A stretch of DNA of 64,000 nt. It comes from Rhizomicrobium palustre. GTDB lineage: Bacteria; Pseudomonadota; Alphaproteobacteria; Micropepsales; Micropepsaceae. The stretch's first letter is position 1; the number at the start of each line of letters is the position of its first letter. Shown piece after piece: positions 25,039 through 33,611 of this stretch. The notes beneath the pieces are model-generated. The model was not told where the DNA came from. It saw only the letters and a list, made by a program, of their open reading frames with translations, and searched no databases. The translations under genes and the position numbers were made by a program. The DNA lies in NCBI RefSeq assembly GCF_011761565.1, contig NZ_JAASRM010000001.1, positions 4,030,139 through 4,094,138 of the forward strand, read 5' to 3'.

Positions 25039-26223
25039 CTAGAACAACGCCGCGACGAGATCGTCGCCGCCGGTATTCTCGATCATCACCAGCACCTTGT
25101 AGCCGTCCTGATATTGGATGTTTCCGGCCTGATCATGCATCAGCAGGCCTTCCGTCGACATAGTGGCGGTGCGCCGGTCATAGGCAAAACGCGGCGTCAG
25201 CCCGCGATACTTCGCCTTGATGAGACGAAAGAGAAGCTCGGCATTCTGCGGGTGCAGGCGGACACATCCGGCGCTGGCGCGCTTACCCAAAAGCTGGATG
25301 TCGTCGCCCACCGCCGAGTGAATGGCGAGGCCGGTCTGCAACCCGTCATGTTCCCAATTGAAGAACATCGCCCAAGGCATGGGATGGCCCCATTGCTGGG
25401 AGGTGTAGCGCTTGTACATGCGCTCGGGATCAAGCTGGAAAAAGCCGGTATTTGTATGCGTGCCTAACAGCTTGCCGGTCGGCCCCGCCACTATCGCTTC
25501 CTGCCCGGTGGAAACAGGAAAGCTATGGAGCAGCTTCATGTCCCCGCCCGGCTGCTTAGCGAAAACAAACATGCGCTGTTGCCAGGGCCCATAATTGGCC
25601 TTGCTGACAAAGAGGAAGAGCGAAAAATTCTCGTAGAGCTCGCGCGTCAGCCCGGTCTTGAGATGGGCGAGCACGCGCCCCACCTCTGCGGGGGATGGCG
25701 GGGTGGCATCCGGTGCGGGCATCAGCTCCGGTGTGGTCGCCTCCCCTTGCGCCAGCTGCATCTGCGGCATTTGCAGAGAAGGCGAAGGAGCCGCGGCGAC
25801 GGGTGGCTTGGCCTCGGCTTTGGGAGCCGGCGGCGCCGCGGGTTTGGGTTCGATCTTGGCGATGTGAATCGGCTTGGCCGCGGGCGCGGCGGCCACTGGG
25901 GCTTTCGGAGCTGTCCAGGCCGCGATCTGGCGTTCGGCACGTAGCTTAGCCTCGCCCGCCGCCCAAACCGTGAAGGCCCAGCCGGGCTTCAGCGCCTGCT
26001 CATTGATGGTGATGGCGGTTTCGGTGAGGAATGGGCCGGTCTCTTCGGCGACCGATTTGGCGCCCACGGCCCAGGGCTGCTGCGCCTGCAAAGCAAGGCC
26101 GAAGCCGAACGCGGACGCGCCCAGCATATAGAGGACGCTGAGCGCCCTTAACCCCACCGTGGTTCCCCATTTCCACATAAAGGAAGAATTACCCGGAAAA
26201 ACGCTGTTTGTCTCGCCAAACAC
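25039..26223 (-). CDS. L,D-transpeptidase (YkuD domain), secreted
   Basis: A 394-residue envelope protein. An N-terminal signal/anchor helix (residues about 20-45) is followed by an Ala/Pro/Lys-rich linker (about 105-160), then a YkuD domain at about 190-390. The catalytic motif is His302 (IHSAV) and Cys320 (SAGCVRL), the family's nucleophile. Such enzymes make 3-3 peptidoglycan cross-links or attach proteins to peptidoglycan; which applies cannot be told. The start is uncertain: GTG at 26223 or ATG at 26178, neither with a clear Shine-Dalgarno sequence. Confidence 0.85.
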   Translation of the reverse strand: MFGETNSVFPGNSSFMWKWGTTVGLRALSVLYMLGASAFGFGLALQAQQPWAVGAKSVAEETGPFLTETAITINEQALKPGWAFTVWAAGEAKLRAERQIAAWTAPKAPVAAAPAAKPIHIAKIEPKPAAPPAPKAEAKPPVAAAPSPSLQMPQMQLAQGEATTPELMPAPDATPPSPAEVGRVLAHLKTGLTRELYENFSLFLFVSKANYGPWQQRMFVFAKQPGGDMKLLHSFPVSTGQEAIVAGPTGKLLGTHTNTGFFQLDPERMYKRYTSQQWGHPMPWAMFFNWEHDGLQTGLAIHSAVGDDIQLLGKRASAGCVRLHPQNAELLFRLIKAKYRGLTPRFAYDRRTATMSTEGLLMHDQAGNIQYQDGYKVLVMIENTGGDDLVAALF

Positions 26224-26442
26224 AGACTGCCGTTAACAGATGTCAGGCCTGTTGCAGGAAGGCCGCCCGAATACAAATTGCGCGGGAAAGCTGGCCCGAA
26301 GATTGCGTTACCCCAACCTAAAGGCGCTGGCGCACCCGCCATTTCGCCAAAAGCGGCAAATCCCGCCGGGTTGGGACGGCAGGAAACTCCCTACGGCAAA
26401 ATTTTCCGGGTGCGAAAGGCGCGCAGAAGAACGGGGAATAGC

Positions 26443-26766
26443 ATGGTCGGCAGTATTGGCAGTTTTAACCCAGCAAGTTTCGCGGCGAGCTCTGCGCTCA
26501 CGCGGAAACCGGCAAAACAGGCAGACGATCTTAGCGCCGCCGTAAGCCAGCCCGATGCGAAGGCCAGCTTCCGCGAATACATGAAGATGTCCCCGGCCGA
26601 GCGGATGGAAGAAAACTGGCTGAAATCGCATGGGCTGAGCAAGGAGAAGCTCGCCGCCATGTCGCCGGAAGAGCGCGACAAGGTCATGAAGCAGATGAAG
26701 GACGAGATCACGCAGGCCCTAAAGGAAAAGGCCGAAAAAGGCGCGATGGTCAACATTCAAGCCTAA
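26443..26766 (+). CDS. Small helical protein of unknown function
   Basis: A 107-residue protein I do not recognise. The ATG at 26443 is chosen because GGGGA lies five bases upstream; the open frame extends to 26278, but that part is Pro/Gly/Arg-rich and overlaps no conserved pattern. It contains MSPAERMEENWLKSHGLS and MSPEERDKVMKQMKDEI, two similar helical units, and no signal peptide or membrane segment. It appears soluble. Codon use matches the neighbours, so I believe it is real. It sits alone, convergent with the EamA gene. Confidence 0.65.
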   Translation: MVGSIGSFNPASFAASSALTRKPAKQADDLSAAVSQPDAKASFREYMKMSPAERMEENWLKSHGLSKEKLAAMSPEERDKVMKQMKDEITQALKEKAEKGAMVNIQA

Positions 26767-26769
26767 GCT

Positions 26770-27678
26770 TCACTGCACCCCGGTCAGGAACACACCAAAG
26801 GTGACTACCACAGCGGCGGCGCCTTTGCGGATCAGGCTGGCGCGCGAAATATCCTCGCGCGCATAACGCGGCGCAAAAACGGTGAGCGCCGATCCTACCG
26901 CAAAAACAAACAGGGTTGTGGTGGAAGCGATGGCCGAGACCAAGGCCACCGGCGCCAGCAACGAGGCGTAGCGCACTGAAAGACCGCCGCCGAGATTGAC
27001 GAGTTCGTTGGCCCCGCTGACGCCTAACAGGGCGCGTTTGTGGTCTCGGACCAGGGCAATGGCCTGATTGCGATAGCGTGCAAGACACAACAGGCCGATG
27101 CCGAACAGCGCCTCGCCGACAAAGGTCCAGAAGGTCGTGACCCAGAAATCGTCTTTCACGGCGTAGAATTTGAAGAGCACATTGGCGAGCGCCAAAATCG
27201 CGGTGCAGATCACCATGCCGAAGACGACGCGCGGCTTGAGGCCGGTGAATTTGAGATTTTCATCCAGCGAGACAAACAAAATCCCGCCGATGATCAGAAT
27301 GGCCCCTGCCCCGGCCTTCAATGTGAGGGTTTCGCCGAGCATCGCCCAAGCAAGCAGAAAACTGAAAATGGTGACGAGCTGAAACAGCGGCGCCACGACG
27401 GAAGCTTCCTCGCCTTGTATGGCCCGCAAATAAAACAGCATGGCGGCGATATACATCACGCCGGAGGCCATCATGACGAGGATGGAGCTCCAGGACGCTG
27501 CGAATACACCTGGCACAAAGGCCCAGATGAACGGCAGCGTCACGACACCCATCAGCGCGGTAAACAGCATCAGCACCGCCGTGTCGGCATCGCGGAAGTA
27601 GCGGTCGACAAGATACTTATCGATATGGGTGGAGATGGCCCAAGAGACCGGGCCCAGGAATGCGAAGAGCAGCCACAT
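26770..27678 (-). CDS. EamA-family (DMT superfamily) transporter
   Basis: A 302-residue inner-membrane protein with about ten hydrophobic helices in two EamA halves (residues about 3-140 and 150-295). The first half ends with the typical VVAPLFQLVTIFSFLLAWAM-type helix and GETLTL turn. Members export amino acids, nucleosides or other small metabolites; the substrate is unknown here. It is monocistronic between two genes on the opposite strand. Confidence 0.85.
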   Translation of the reverse strand: MWLLFAFLGPVSWAISTHIDKYLVDRYFRDADTAVLMLFTALMGVVTLPFIWAFVPGVFAASWSSILVMMASGVMYIAAMLFYLRAIQGEEASVVAPLFQLVTIFSFLLAWAMLGETLTLKAGAGAILIIGGILFVSLDENLKFTGLKPRVVFGMVICTAILALANVLFKFYAVKDDFWVTTFWTFVGEALFGIGLLCLARYRNQAIALVRDHKRALLGVSGANELVNLGGGLSVRYASLLAPVALVSAIASTTTLFVFAVGSALTVFAPRYAREDISRASLIRKGAAAVVVTFGVFLTGVQ

Positions 27679-27828
27679 ACAAAGCTTCTAGACGCAAACA
27701 GGGGCCGAGGCGAGGCAGCCACTGGCATGGGGCGCGAGATTAGGCGGACAAAGCCTGTGCGTCCGCGCCGCATTGCATATAGTTCGACGTCGAACCATCC
27801 TATACCGAACAAACTGGAAGGGAACCCC

Positions 27829-28269
27829 ATGTGGAAATCTATGATGCTCGCGGCAGTCATGGTCGGGCTAGCCGGTCCTGGTTGCGCGGAGGATGTCGGG
27901 ACCAAAATCATCGCCATGGAGCGCGCCGCGCTGGACCGCTCGGATGGCGGCGACGCGCAAGGCTTTCTCGAGATTTCAGCGCCGGATGTTGTCTATATGG
28001 ACCCGGCGCTTGAGGCCCCGTTGATCGGACTGCCCGCGCTCACCGCCTATTACGCCAAATTCCCCAGCGGCGGCGAACCGACCCCTGGCGTGATGTCCAA
28101 CGCGCATGTGCAAGTTCTTGGCGATGTGGCTGTGCTGTCGTTCCACTATGTCTCCGCCGCCGGAACCAAGAAACAAAAGGTGTGGAACGCGACCGAAGTC
28201 TACCGCAAAACCGGTGCGGATTGGCGTATCGTCAACACGCATTGGTCTCTCACCGCCCCGATGATGTAG
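27829..28269 (+). CDS. Secreted SnoaL/DUF4440-like (NTF2 fold) protein
   Basis: A 146-residue protein with a signal peptide (MWKSMMLAAVMVGLAGPGCA, cleavage before EDVG) and an NTF2-like fold pattern: an N-terminal helix, the segment LEISAPDVVYMDP, and the C-terminal strands VAVLSFHYV and ADWRIVNTHWSL, typical of DUF4440/SnoaL-like proteins. The ATG at 27829 has GGAAGGGAA six bases upstream; the open frame upstream overlaps the EamA gene and is not used. Role unknown. It is 13 bases upstream of the next gene, so probably co-transcribed. Confidence 0.75.
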   Translation: MWKSMMLAAVMVGLAGPGCAEDVGTKIIAMERAALDRSDGGDAQGFLEISAPDVVYMDPALEAPLIGLPALTAYYAKFPSGGEPTPGVMSNAHVQVLGDVAVLSFHYVSAAGTKKQKVWNATEVYRKTGADWRIVNTHWSLTAPMM

Positions 28270-28282
28270 ACCCTGGACTGAC

Positions 28283-28729
28283 ATGCCCAGCAAGAGCCAG
28301 ATCCTGAAGGTGATGAATGCGGCGCATGCCGTCTATCTGGCCACGATGTCGGAGAATGGCCCGCGCGTGCGCGCGCTGGTCAATCTCCGGCGGCGTTGGG
28401 CCTATCCGATACCAAGCCTGATGGCGCGCACGGACGATTTCACCGTCTATCTCACAACCTCAAAGGCCTCGGACAAAATCGCCGAGATCACCGCCGATCC
28501 GCGGGTCTCAGTCTATTACAGCCGCCCCCTCTTGTACCGCGGTGTGTTGCTCAGCGGGCGCGCAGAGGTCCTGGAGAGCGCCGCGCTCAAACAGGCGCTG
28601 TGGAGCAATGACTGGCGCATCTATTGGCCTGACGGCTATAGCAATCCTGATTATGTGGTGGTGCGCCTCAAGCCTTCCGAAATCCGCGGCTGGTGGGGCA
28701 GCAAGCCATTTACCTTCGAGGGGCCATGA
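28283..28729 (+). CDS. Pyridoxamine 5'-phosphate oxidase family protein
   Basis: A 148-residue flavin-binding split-barrel protein. The pattern MNAAHAVYLATMSENGPRVR at the N-terminus, followed by FTVYLTTSKASDKIAEITADPRVSVYY and LSGRAEVL, is that of the PNPOx-like/general-stress-protein-26 group. Such proteins bind FMN, F420 or haem; the substrate is not predictable. The stop TGA overlaps the start ATG of the MarR gene (ATGA), so the two are translationally coupled. Confidence 0.8.
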   Translation: MPSKSQILKVMNAAHAVYLATMSENGPRVRALVNLRRRWAYPIPSLMARTDDFTVYLTTSKASDKIAEITADPRVSVYYSRPLLYRGVLLSGRAEVLESAALKQALWSNDWRIYWPDGYSNPDYVVVRLKPSEIRGWWGSKPFTFEGP

Positions 28730-29154
28730 CGACGCGCCAAGGCGGCTTTCTGATTGCTAAAGTACATCAGGCGGCGGGACGGATTTTCGCCCGGCTTCTG
28801 AAAGCGCGCGGCATGGAGTTTCACCCCGCGCATGGGCGCATTCTGTTTGTGCTGTGGCAAAACGGGCCGATGCCGATCCACGACCTTGCCCATCGGGTTT
28901 CGCTCAGCAAATCCACCCTGACCAATGCGCTCGACCGGCTGGAAGCAACCGGAGACGTCCGCCGCCTGCGTTCCGATGAAGACCGGCGCTCCATCACGGT
29001 GGAACTTACTGAACAATTCGACCAAACCCGGCTGCGCTTCGAAGAGGTTTCCAAAGCCATGACCGCCCGCTTCTATGACGGGCTGAGCGAGGCTGAAATC
29101 ACCCGCTTCGAAGCCACGCTGCAGCGCATCCTCACGAATTTGGAAAAAGCCTGA
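28726..29154 (+). CDS. MarR-family transcriptional regulator
   Basis: A 142-residue winged-helix dimer-type repressor. The recognition region is PIHDLAHRVSLSKSTLTNALDRLEATGDV, and the wing is RLRSDEDRRSITVELTE, the standard MarR DRR motif. The start at 28726 overlaps the preceding stop (ATGA). It probably controls its own operon (27829-29154), sensing a small aromatic or oxidative signal; this is inference. No palindrome resembling an operator was noted at 27690-27828. Confidence 0.88.
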   Translation: MTTRQGGFLIAKVHQAAGRIFARLLKARGMEFHPAHGRILFVLWQNGPMPIHDLAHRVSLSKSTLTNALDRLEATGDVRRLRSDEDRRSITVELTEQFDQTRLRFEEVSKAMTARFYDGLSEAEITRFEATLQRILTNLEKA

Positions 29155-29226
29155 CGTTATATTTCTGTCACGCCCTTGTAGAGAAAGCCCCCGTCCCTAC
29201 ATGCTGATGAGTGTGAAAGGACCGGT

Positions 29227-29445
29227 ATGCCGCTTCTGATTTGCCCTGCCTGCAATGTCGAGATGAACCAGGTTCAGCGCTCGGGCATCGAGATCGATAT
29301 CTGCCCGCAATGCCGGGGCGTCTGGCTGGACCGGGGAGAACTTCACAAGCTGCTCAATCCTATCCGCAACGACGCGCATGAAATTCCGCGCGACGACTTC
29401 TATCGCCGCAACAATCATTTTCACGATTACGACGAGCGCGGATAG
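29227..29445 (+). CDS. Small zinc-ribbon protein (zf-TFIIB family)
   Basis: A 72-residue protein with CPAC at residues 6-9 and CPQC at residues 25-28 (ICPQCRGVWLDRGEL), the signature of the zf-TFIIB (PF13453) family. The C-terminal tail is rich in His, Asp and Arg. An AAAGGA ribosome-binding site precedes the ATG. Function unknown; zinc binding is very likely. Confidence 0.85.
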   Translation: MPLLICPACNVEMNQVQRSGIEIDICPQCRGVWLDRGELHKLLNPIRNDAHEIPRDDFYRRNNHFHDYDERG

Positions 29446-29472
29446 CCCTCTCTCATAGCGTCGAGAAATAGA

Positions 29473-29655
29473 TCAGGCGTTCGCGGCAATAGGCCAGATG
29501 CTGCGATCGATACGGCCGCGCAAATGATCGGCATAGCCGCGATAGACCCGCCCCAGGCTGAGGATCTCTTCGCGTAAAACCAGATCATCCGTGGCATAGG
29601 CCAAGCGTTCGCACTCCGCCGCGCGCGTTTCGTATTCTTCAGCGCTGTGCTGCAT
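29473..29655 (-). CDS. Small hypothetical protein (60 residues)
   Basis: MQHSAEEYETRAAECERLAY continues as an all-helical, charged sequence ending IDRSIWPIAANA. Repeated small proteins of the pattern 'YRxRAxECxxLAxxxxD' are common in Alphaproteobacteria but unassigned. No membrane segment or signal. A perfect 9-bp inverted repeat lies 27 bases upstream of the start (29682-29702). It is convergent with the zinc-ribbon gene. Confidence 0.6.
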   Translation of the reverse strand: MQHSAEEYETRAAECERLAYATDDLVLREEILSLGRVYRGYADHLRGRIDRSIWPIAANA

Positions 29656-29681
29656 GACCCAAACTCCCCGGATGGCCGGTT

Positions 29682-29702
29682 TCTGAATTATTCTAATTCA
29701 GA
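29682..29702. repeat. Perfect inverted repeat, possible operator
   Basis: TCTGAATTA (29682-29690), TTC spacer, TAATTCAGA (29694-29702). The size and symmetry are those of a dimeric repressor site. It lies upstream of the gene at 29473-29655. The rest of the gap to 29999 shows no gene I can support. Confidence 0.5.
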
Positions 29703-29999
29703 CTGATTAACCGACCAAATCTCTCAGGTGTTCCGGGCGCGACTGGCCCAACACAAAAAAACGTGCCGGAGCAGGAGTTTACACCATCACAAAGGGGCCA
29801 TTCGAAGGCGCGGACACAGCGCGCCACAGCGGCGTGACGCCGCAGTTGTAGGGTCTTTCGTCCTGCGATTGTCGCGCACTCACCCGTTCTACGCTGACGA
29901 GTGCGAACCGCGGAAGGCTCAAAGGGGTTGGCTGCCGCCTCGACATCGCCGCCTAAGCTCGTCAGAACATTGCGTCATCACCCAAGGGATGCCTTCACC

Positions 30000-31394
30000 A
30001 TGTCCGCCAGCCACAGCCCCGACGCGGCGATGAAGGAAAAGACCTCCGTCGCCCTCTCCTCCATGGCGGCGAGCTTGCTGATGACCATCGGCAAATTCGT
30101 GGTGGGCATCATGACCGGCAGCTTGGGCCTGCTCTCAGAGGCGCTGCATAGTCTGCTCGATTTTGGCGCTACGGTTCTCACCTTCCTGGCGGTGCGGGTG
30201 AGCGACAAGCCCGCAGATGACGAACATCACTATGGCCATGGCAAGATGGAAGCCGTGGCCGCGCTTGCGGAAACCGCCCTGCTCTTTCTCACCAGCGCCT
30301 GGATCATCTACGAAGCCGCCCATCGCCTCTTGACGCGCAATTTCACGGTGGAAGCGACCTGGGCCTCTTTCGGCGTGGTGATCGCCTCTATCGTGATCGA
30401 TATCTCCCGTGCCCGCGCCTTGATGCGCACCGCCAAAAAGACCGGCAGCATGGCGCTGGAAGCCGATGCGCTGCATTTTTCGTCGGACGTTCTCAGCTCC
30501 TGTGTGGTGTTGGTCGGGCTTGGCTTTGTCGCGCTTGGCTGGCCTTTAGGCGATCCTATCGCCGCCATCGGTGTTTCCATTTTTGTCTGCCGCGCGGGCT
30601 GGAAGCTCGGCAAGCGCACCTTCGATGCATTGGTCGATGCCGCACCTGAAGGTGCAGCAGAGGCGATCCGCCAGAAGGTCCGCACCATCGCAGGTGTAGT
30701 GGAGGTGAAGCGCGTGCGAATCCGCCCTGCAGGCAGCGTGCATTTCGTTGATGTCGAGGTGGCGATCGGGCGCGGGCTCACCCAGACGAAAGTTTCCGAA
30801 TTGCGCGAGGAGATCGAAGCCGCCGTCCGCGCCGTTTTGTCAAATGCGGAAACCACGCTCACCACCCTGCCGCTTGCGCTGAATAATGAGACGATCTATC
30901 AGCGCGCTGTGATCATCGCGGCCAACCACGGTGCGCATGTGCATCATGTCAGCGCGCACCACGTGGAAGGAAAACTATCAGTCAGCTTCGATCTGGAAGT
31001 GAATGGGCGGCTGAAGCTTTCAGAGGCGCATCAAATCGCAACCGCGCTCGAAACCGAGATGCGCCACGAGTTCGGGGCAGGAACCGAAGTCGAAAGCCAT
31101 ATCGAGCCCATGGAAGATCACGCCTTATCCGGCACCTCGGTCGAGCCTGCACAGGTCAGCGAGATCACGGCAGTGTTGCAGCGCTTGGCAGCGGAGAATG
31201 GCTGTCTTTCGGAGGTTCATAACGTGCGGGTACGCCGTATTGGACGCGGCCTGATCGTTATTTTTCACTGCCGCACGGCGCCCGAGCGTACCGTGGAGGA
31301 TATCCACGGCATCGTGGATGAACTGGAGCGGCGCCTACGGCAAAGCGTGCCCGGCATCTGGCGCATCGTGGCGCATGCCGAGCCACTTCGCTAA
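30000..31394 (+). CDS. Cation diffusion facilitator with a long cytoplasmic tail
   Basis: A 464-residue CDF-family metal/proton antiporter, probably exporting Zn(II) or a similar divalent ion. The metal-site motifs are HSLLD in helix 2 and HFSSD in helix 5 (both HxxxD, as in Zn/Cd carriers). EHHYGHGKMEA lies in the first cytoplasmic loop. After the six helices (to about residue 215) the tail continues for 250 residues with at least two ferredoxin-like repeats. Typical CDFs are about 300 residues, so the tail is extended. The ATG at 30000 with AAGGGA upstream is chosen. Confidence 0.85.
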   Translation: MSASHSPDAAMKEKTSVALSSMAASLLMTIGKFVVGIMTGSLGLLSEALHSLLDFGATVLTFLAVRVSDKPADDEHHYGHGKMEAVAALAETALLFLTSAWIIYEAAHRLLTRNFTVEATWASFGVVIASIVIDISRARALMRTAKKTGSMALEADALHFSSDVLSSCVVLVGLGFVALGWPLGDPIAAIGVSIFVCRAGWKLGKRTFDALVDAAPEGAAEAIRQKVRTIAGVVEVKRVRIRPAGSVHFVDVEVAIGRGLTQTKVSELREEIEAAVRAVLSNAETTLTTLPLALNNETIYQRAVIIAANHGAHVHHVSAHHVEGKLSVSFDLEVNGRLKLSEAHQIATALETEMRHEFGAGTEVESHIEPMEDHALSGTSVEPAQVSEITAVLQRLAAENGCLSEVHNVRVRRIGRGLIVIFHCRTAPERTVEDIHGIVDELERRLRQSVPGIWRIVAHAEPLR

Positions 31395-31422
31395 AGCGCT
31401 ATCTCCAGCATTAAGTGCGGCA

Positions 31423-31635
31423 TCACTCCGGGTGCCTTACCGGGCGCATAGAAATCGCGAAACGCGGCGGCACGAAGTTGGTCTCATCCCCTTGCAGGGC
31501 CAGACGCAGCGCTTCTTCGATTTCCGCGCGGGCGCGTTCCAGATACTCACTTTCCTGCCCTGCCGGGCGACCTTCGCGTTCCCAAAGCAGATGGCTGCGG
31601 GCGCTGATGCATTCCTCGAGTTGTTTGCTGTCCAT
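31423..31635 (-). CDS. DUF2934-like small protein
   Basis: A 70-residue protein starting MDSKQLEECISARSHLLWER. The pattern ISARSHLLWEREGRPAG...YLERARAEIEEALR matches DUF2934 (PF11154), small proteins of unknown function frequent in Alphaproteobacteria. The ATG at 31635 has a strong GAGGAGG upstream; the open frame runs to 31791, but that extension has no support. It lies at the end of the CDF gene, convergent with it. Confidence 0.7.
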   Translation of the reverse strand: MDSKQLEECISARSHLLWEREGRPAGQESEYLERARAEIEEALRLALQGDETNFVPPRFAISMRPVRHPE

Positions 31636-31839
31636 AGCTGCGGCCTCCTCGCCACAAAATGGACACACATTAGACGACTTTTGACATATTGATGCAACCA
31701 TAGATTTGCATGGAAACCGGTGGCGGTAAGCGCAATCAGGCACAAAAAATGCCACATCGGGGAAAATAACTACCCACGCGGGCACACCCAAGAACCAGTT
31801 TTGCTTGCGATTTTATGGGAGCGTTAACGGCTCCCGGTG

Positions 31840-32994
31840 TCAGCGCAGCGCGGAGAGCGGGATTCGACTCATCTCGACTACCTCTTTTCCGCTGGCATAT
31901 CCGACATAGAGCGCATCCCGCCAAACCAGGGATTTCGGATAATGATAGCCCGGCCGCTTATAGAGACCAGGAAAGTGGATCTCCGGCGGGGGACCGGCAC
32001 GCAAAAGAATGGCACGGTCGAAATGGGTTCCGTCCTTGCTGAGGCTGAGGGCCAGCGGACTTCTAAGCTTGGTGCCTGAGGGCGCGTTGACGAGAAAAGC
32101 AGTACCATCGGAAAGATTGCCCGCGCTCTGCTTGGCGCGGCTATCGGGCATGGCAGTGAGGACGGGTGTAGTCCAGCTCCGCCCACCGTCGCAGCTCTGG
32201 GACGCGAGCTGGCGGAAACTGTCGGCCTGATCACGCATCACCAACACGGCGCAGCCATCGGGGCGAAGAAAAAACGAAGGTTCGAGTTCGCGGCTTTCCA
32301 AATTTTCCTTGGCGAGGCCTTCATGGGGAAGGTTTGCCATCTTCCCCCTCACCCACCCCGTCAGGCCGCTGCGATCATCGGTGTAGTACGGCGCGAGCTT
32401 GACGCCGGGCTGAAGATGAAAGGCCGCGAGGATGCGGCCATTGGGTAGCGAGTGCGGGTCTTGTTCGATCACGCCATCAATAGGTTTTCCATCGGCGCCG
32501 GTCACCGGTTTCGGTTTGGACCAATGCTCACCATCTTCTGAGGTAATGGCGAAGGCCCTGCCGCCGGTGTGAAAATCGCTGTTCCAGATATTGATATAGG
32601 CGGTGAGTATTTTGCCATCGCTTCCCCAGCCACCAGAAGTGCGGATGGTTTTGCCGACATCGGCGAGGATGCGCGGCGCTGACCAATGCAGCCCGTCCTC
32701 ACTCACCGCATAGACGACATGGGTGTCCGTGGAATCTTCGTCTTTCTGCGAGGTCTGCCATTGGGCGTAAAGCTTGTTCTTAAAGCCGAACAGGACCACG
32801 CCGTTGACATAGGTCTCGCCGCCCGCTGTGGGGCTGTAGATGGTGATGGTTTGCGTGCCAGCTGCGGGTTTCAAGCCGAGATCGTCGGGACGCGACACAT
32901 CGAAGAGATGCGGCGCAACGGTGTAAGGCGCGTCCCCGGCCAGCGCGGGCACAGACAACAACAGCGTGGCCGCGAAGATCACACCGCGCAGCAT
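31840..32994 (-). CDS. Secreted sialidase-like (BNR/Asp-box) protein
   Basis: A 384-residue protein with a signal peptide (MLRGVIFAATLLLSVPALAG, cleaved near Ala). The rest looks like a six-bladed beta-propeller with Asp-box-like repeats: SEDGLHWSAP, SEDGEHWSKP, SCDGGRSWTTP and SKDGTHFDRA. Fold similarity to exo-alpha-sialidases is clear, but I could not place the arginine triad, so enzymatic activity is unproven. It lies one base after a DUF1579-like gene and is probably co-transcribed. Confidence 0.65.
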   Translation of the reverse strand: MLRGVIFAATLLLSVPALAGDAPYTVAPHLFDVSRPDDLGLKPAAGTQTITIYSPTAGGETYVNGVVLFGFKNKLYAQWQTSQKDEDSTDTHVVYAVSEDGLHWSAPRILADVGKTIRTSGGWGSDGKILTAYINIWNSDFHTGGRAFAITSEDGEHWSKPKPVTGADGKPIDGVIEQDPHSLPNGRILAAFHLQPGVKLAPYYTDDRSGLTGWVRGKMANLPHEGLAKENLESRELEPSFFLRPDGCAVLVMRDQADSFRQLASQSCDGGRSWTTPVLTAMPDSRAKQSAGNLSDGTAFLVNAPSGTKLRSPLALSLSKDGTHFDRAILLRAGPPPEIHFPGLYKRPGYHYPKSLVWRDALYVGYASGKEVVEMSRIPLSALR

Positions 32995-32995
32995 C

Positions 32996-33496
32996 TTACG
33001 GCCGCTTCAGGGTCAGGCGCGCGAAAGGCTGGCGCACGCCTTTGTCCTCACCATCCATCGCCCAGGTCCAGCTGCCAGCCTTGGCGTCGTAAGTCATGGT
33101 GTTGAAGAAATCACCGCTGGCGCTTTTGAAGACGAAAGGCAGCTTGTCGCCATCGCGCGTGGCAGACCCGCCATCGGTTGTCGCCGCAACAACCGTGTTG
33201 TCGAACCAGAAGCAGACATAGTGCTTCTTGGCCGGATCATAGGCGAGCAGCACTTCGGCAGCGTATTGCGGCTTACCGGCGGCGTCTTTCTCGCGGCTGA
33301 TCTCGCTAAGACGCAAATACTGATCATTCAGCACCCATTCGGCTTTGACGTCGTGGGTGGTGGCTTCTTTGCCGATGGTGCCCGTCAGCACCCAGCTTCC
33401 GGCGAGATGATCAAGCAGCGCATCCTTAGCGGCAAAAGCGGGCGAGACCAAGAGCGCAACGAGCGCACAAGCGATGGCGAGAGAACGACGCAACAT
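32996..33496 (-). CDS. Secreted DUF1579-like (lipocalin-type) protein
   Basis: A 166-residue protein with a signal peptide (MLRRSLAIACALVALLVSPAFA before AKDALLD) and the motif LAGSWVLTGTI followed by strands that fit DUF1579/lipocalin-like proteins. The ATG at 33496 is chosen since it gives a clean signal peptide and lies after GGGGGC upstream. Function unknown. It overlaps nothing and is one base from the sialidase-like gene. Confidence 0.6.
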   Translation of the reverse strand: MLRRSLAIACALVALLVSPAFAAKDALLDHLAGSWVLTGTIGKEATTHDVKAEWVLNDQYLRLSEISREKDAAGKPQYAAEVLLAYDPAKKHYVCFWFDNTVVAATTDGGSATRDGDKLPFVFKSASGDFFNTMTYDAKAGSWTWAMDGEDKGVRQPFARLTLKRP

Positions 33497-33611
33497 GATA
33501 GCCCCCTTAAGACCGGATGATTTTACCCTGGCCCGCCGCCGGAACAAGGACGGAACAGCATAGCTGCTATCTCGTAGCGGGGCTTGCACCCAGGGGCCAT
33601 GACTTCAGAGA

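Noticed and set aside
27040..27828. N-terminal extension of the SnoaL-like gene
   Set aside because: This part overlaps the EamA transporter in reverse; the signal peptide and ribosome-binding site place the start at 27829.
29728..29999. Possible riboswitch before the CDF gene
   Set aside because: I looked for a metal-sensing leader but saw no conserved core or clear paired stems.
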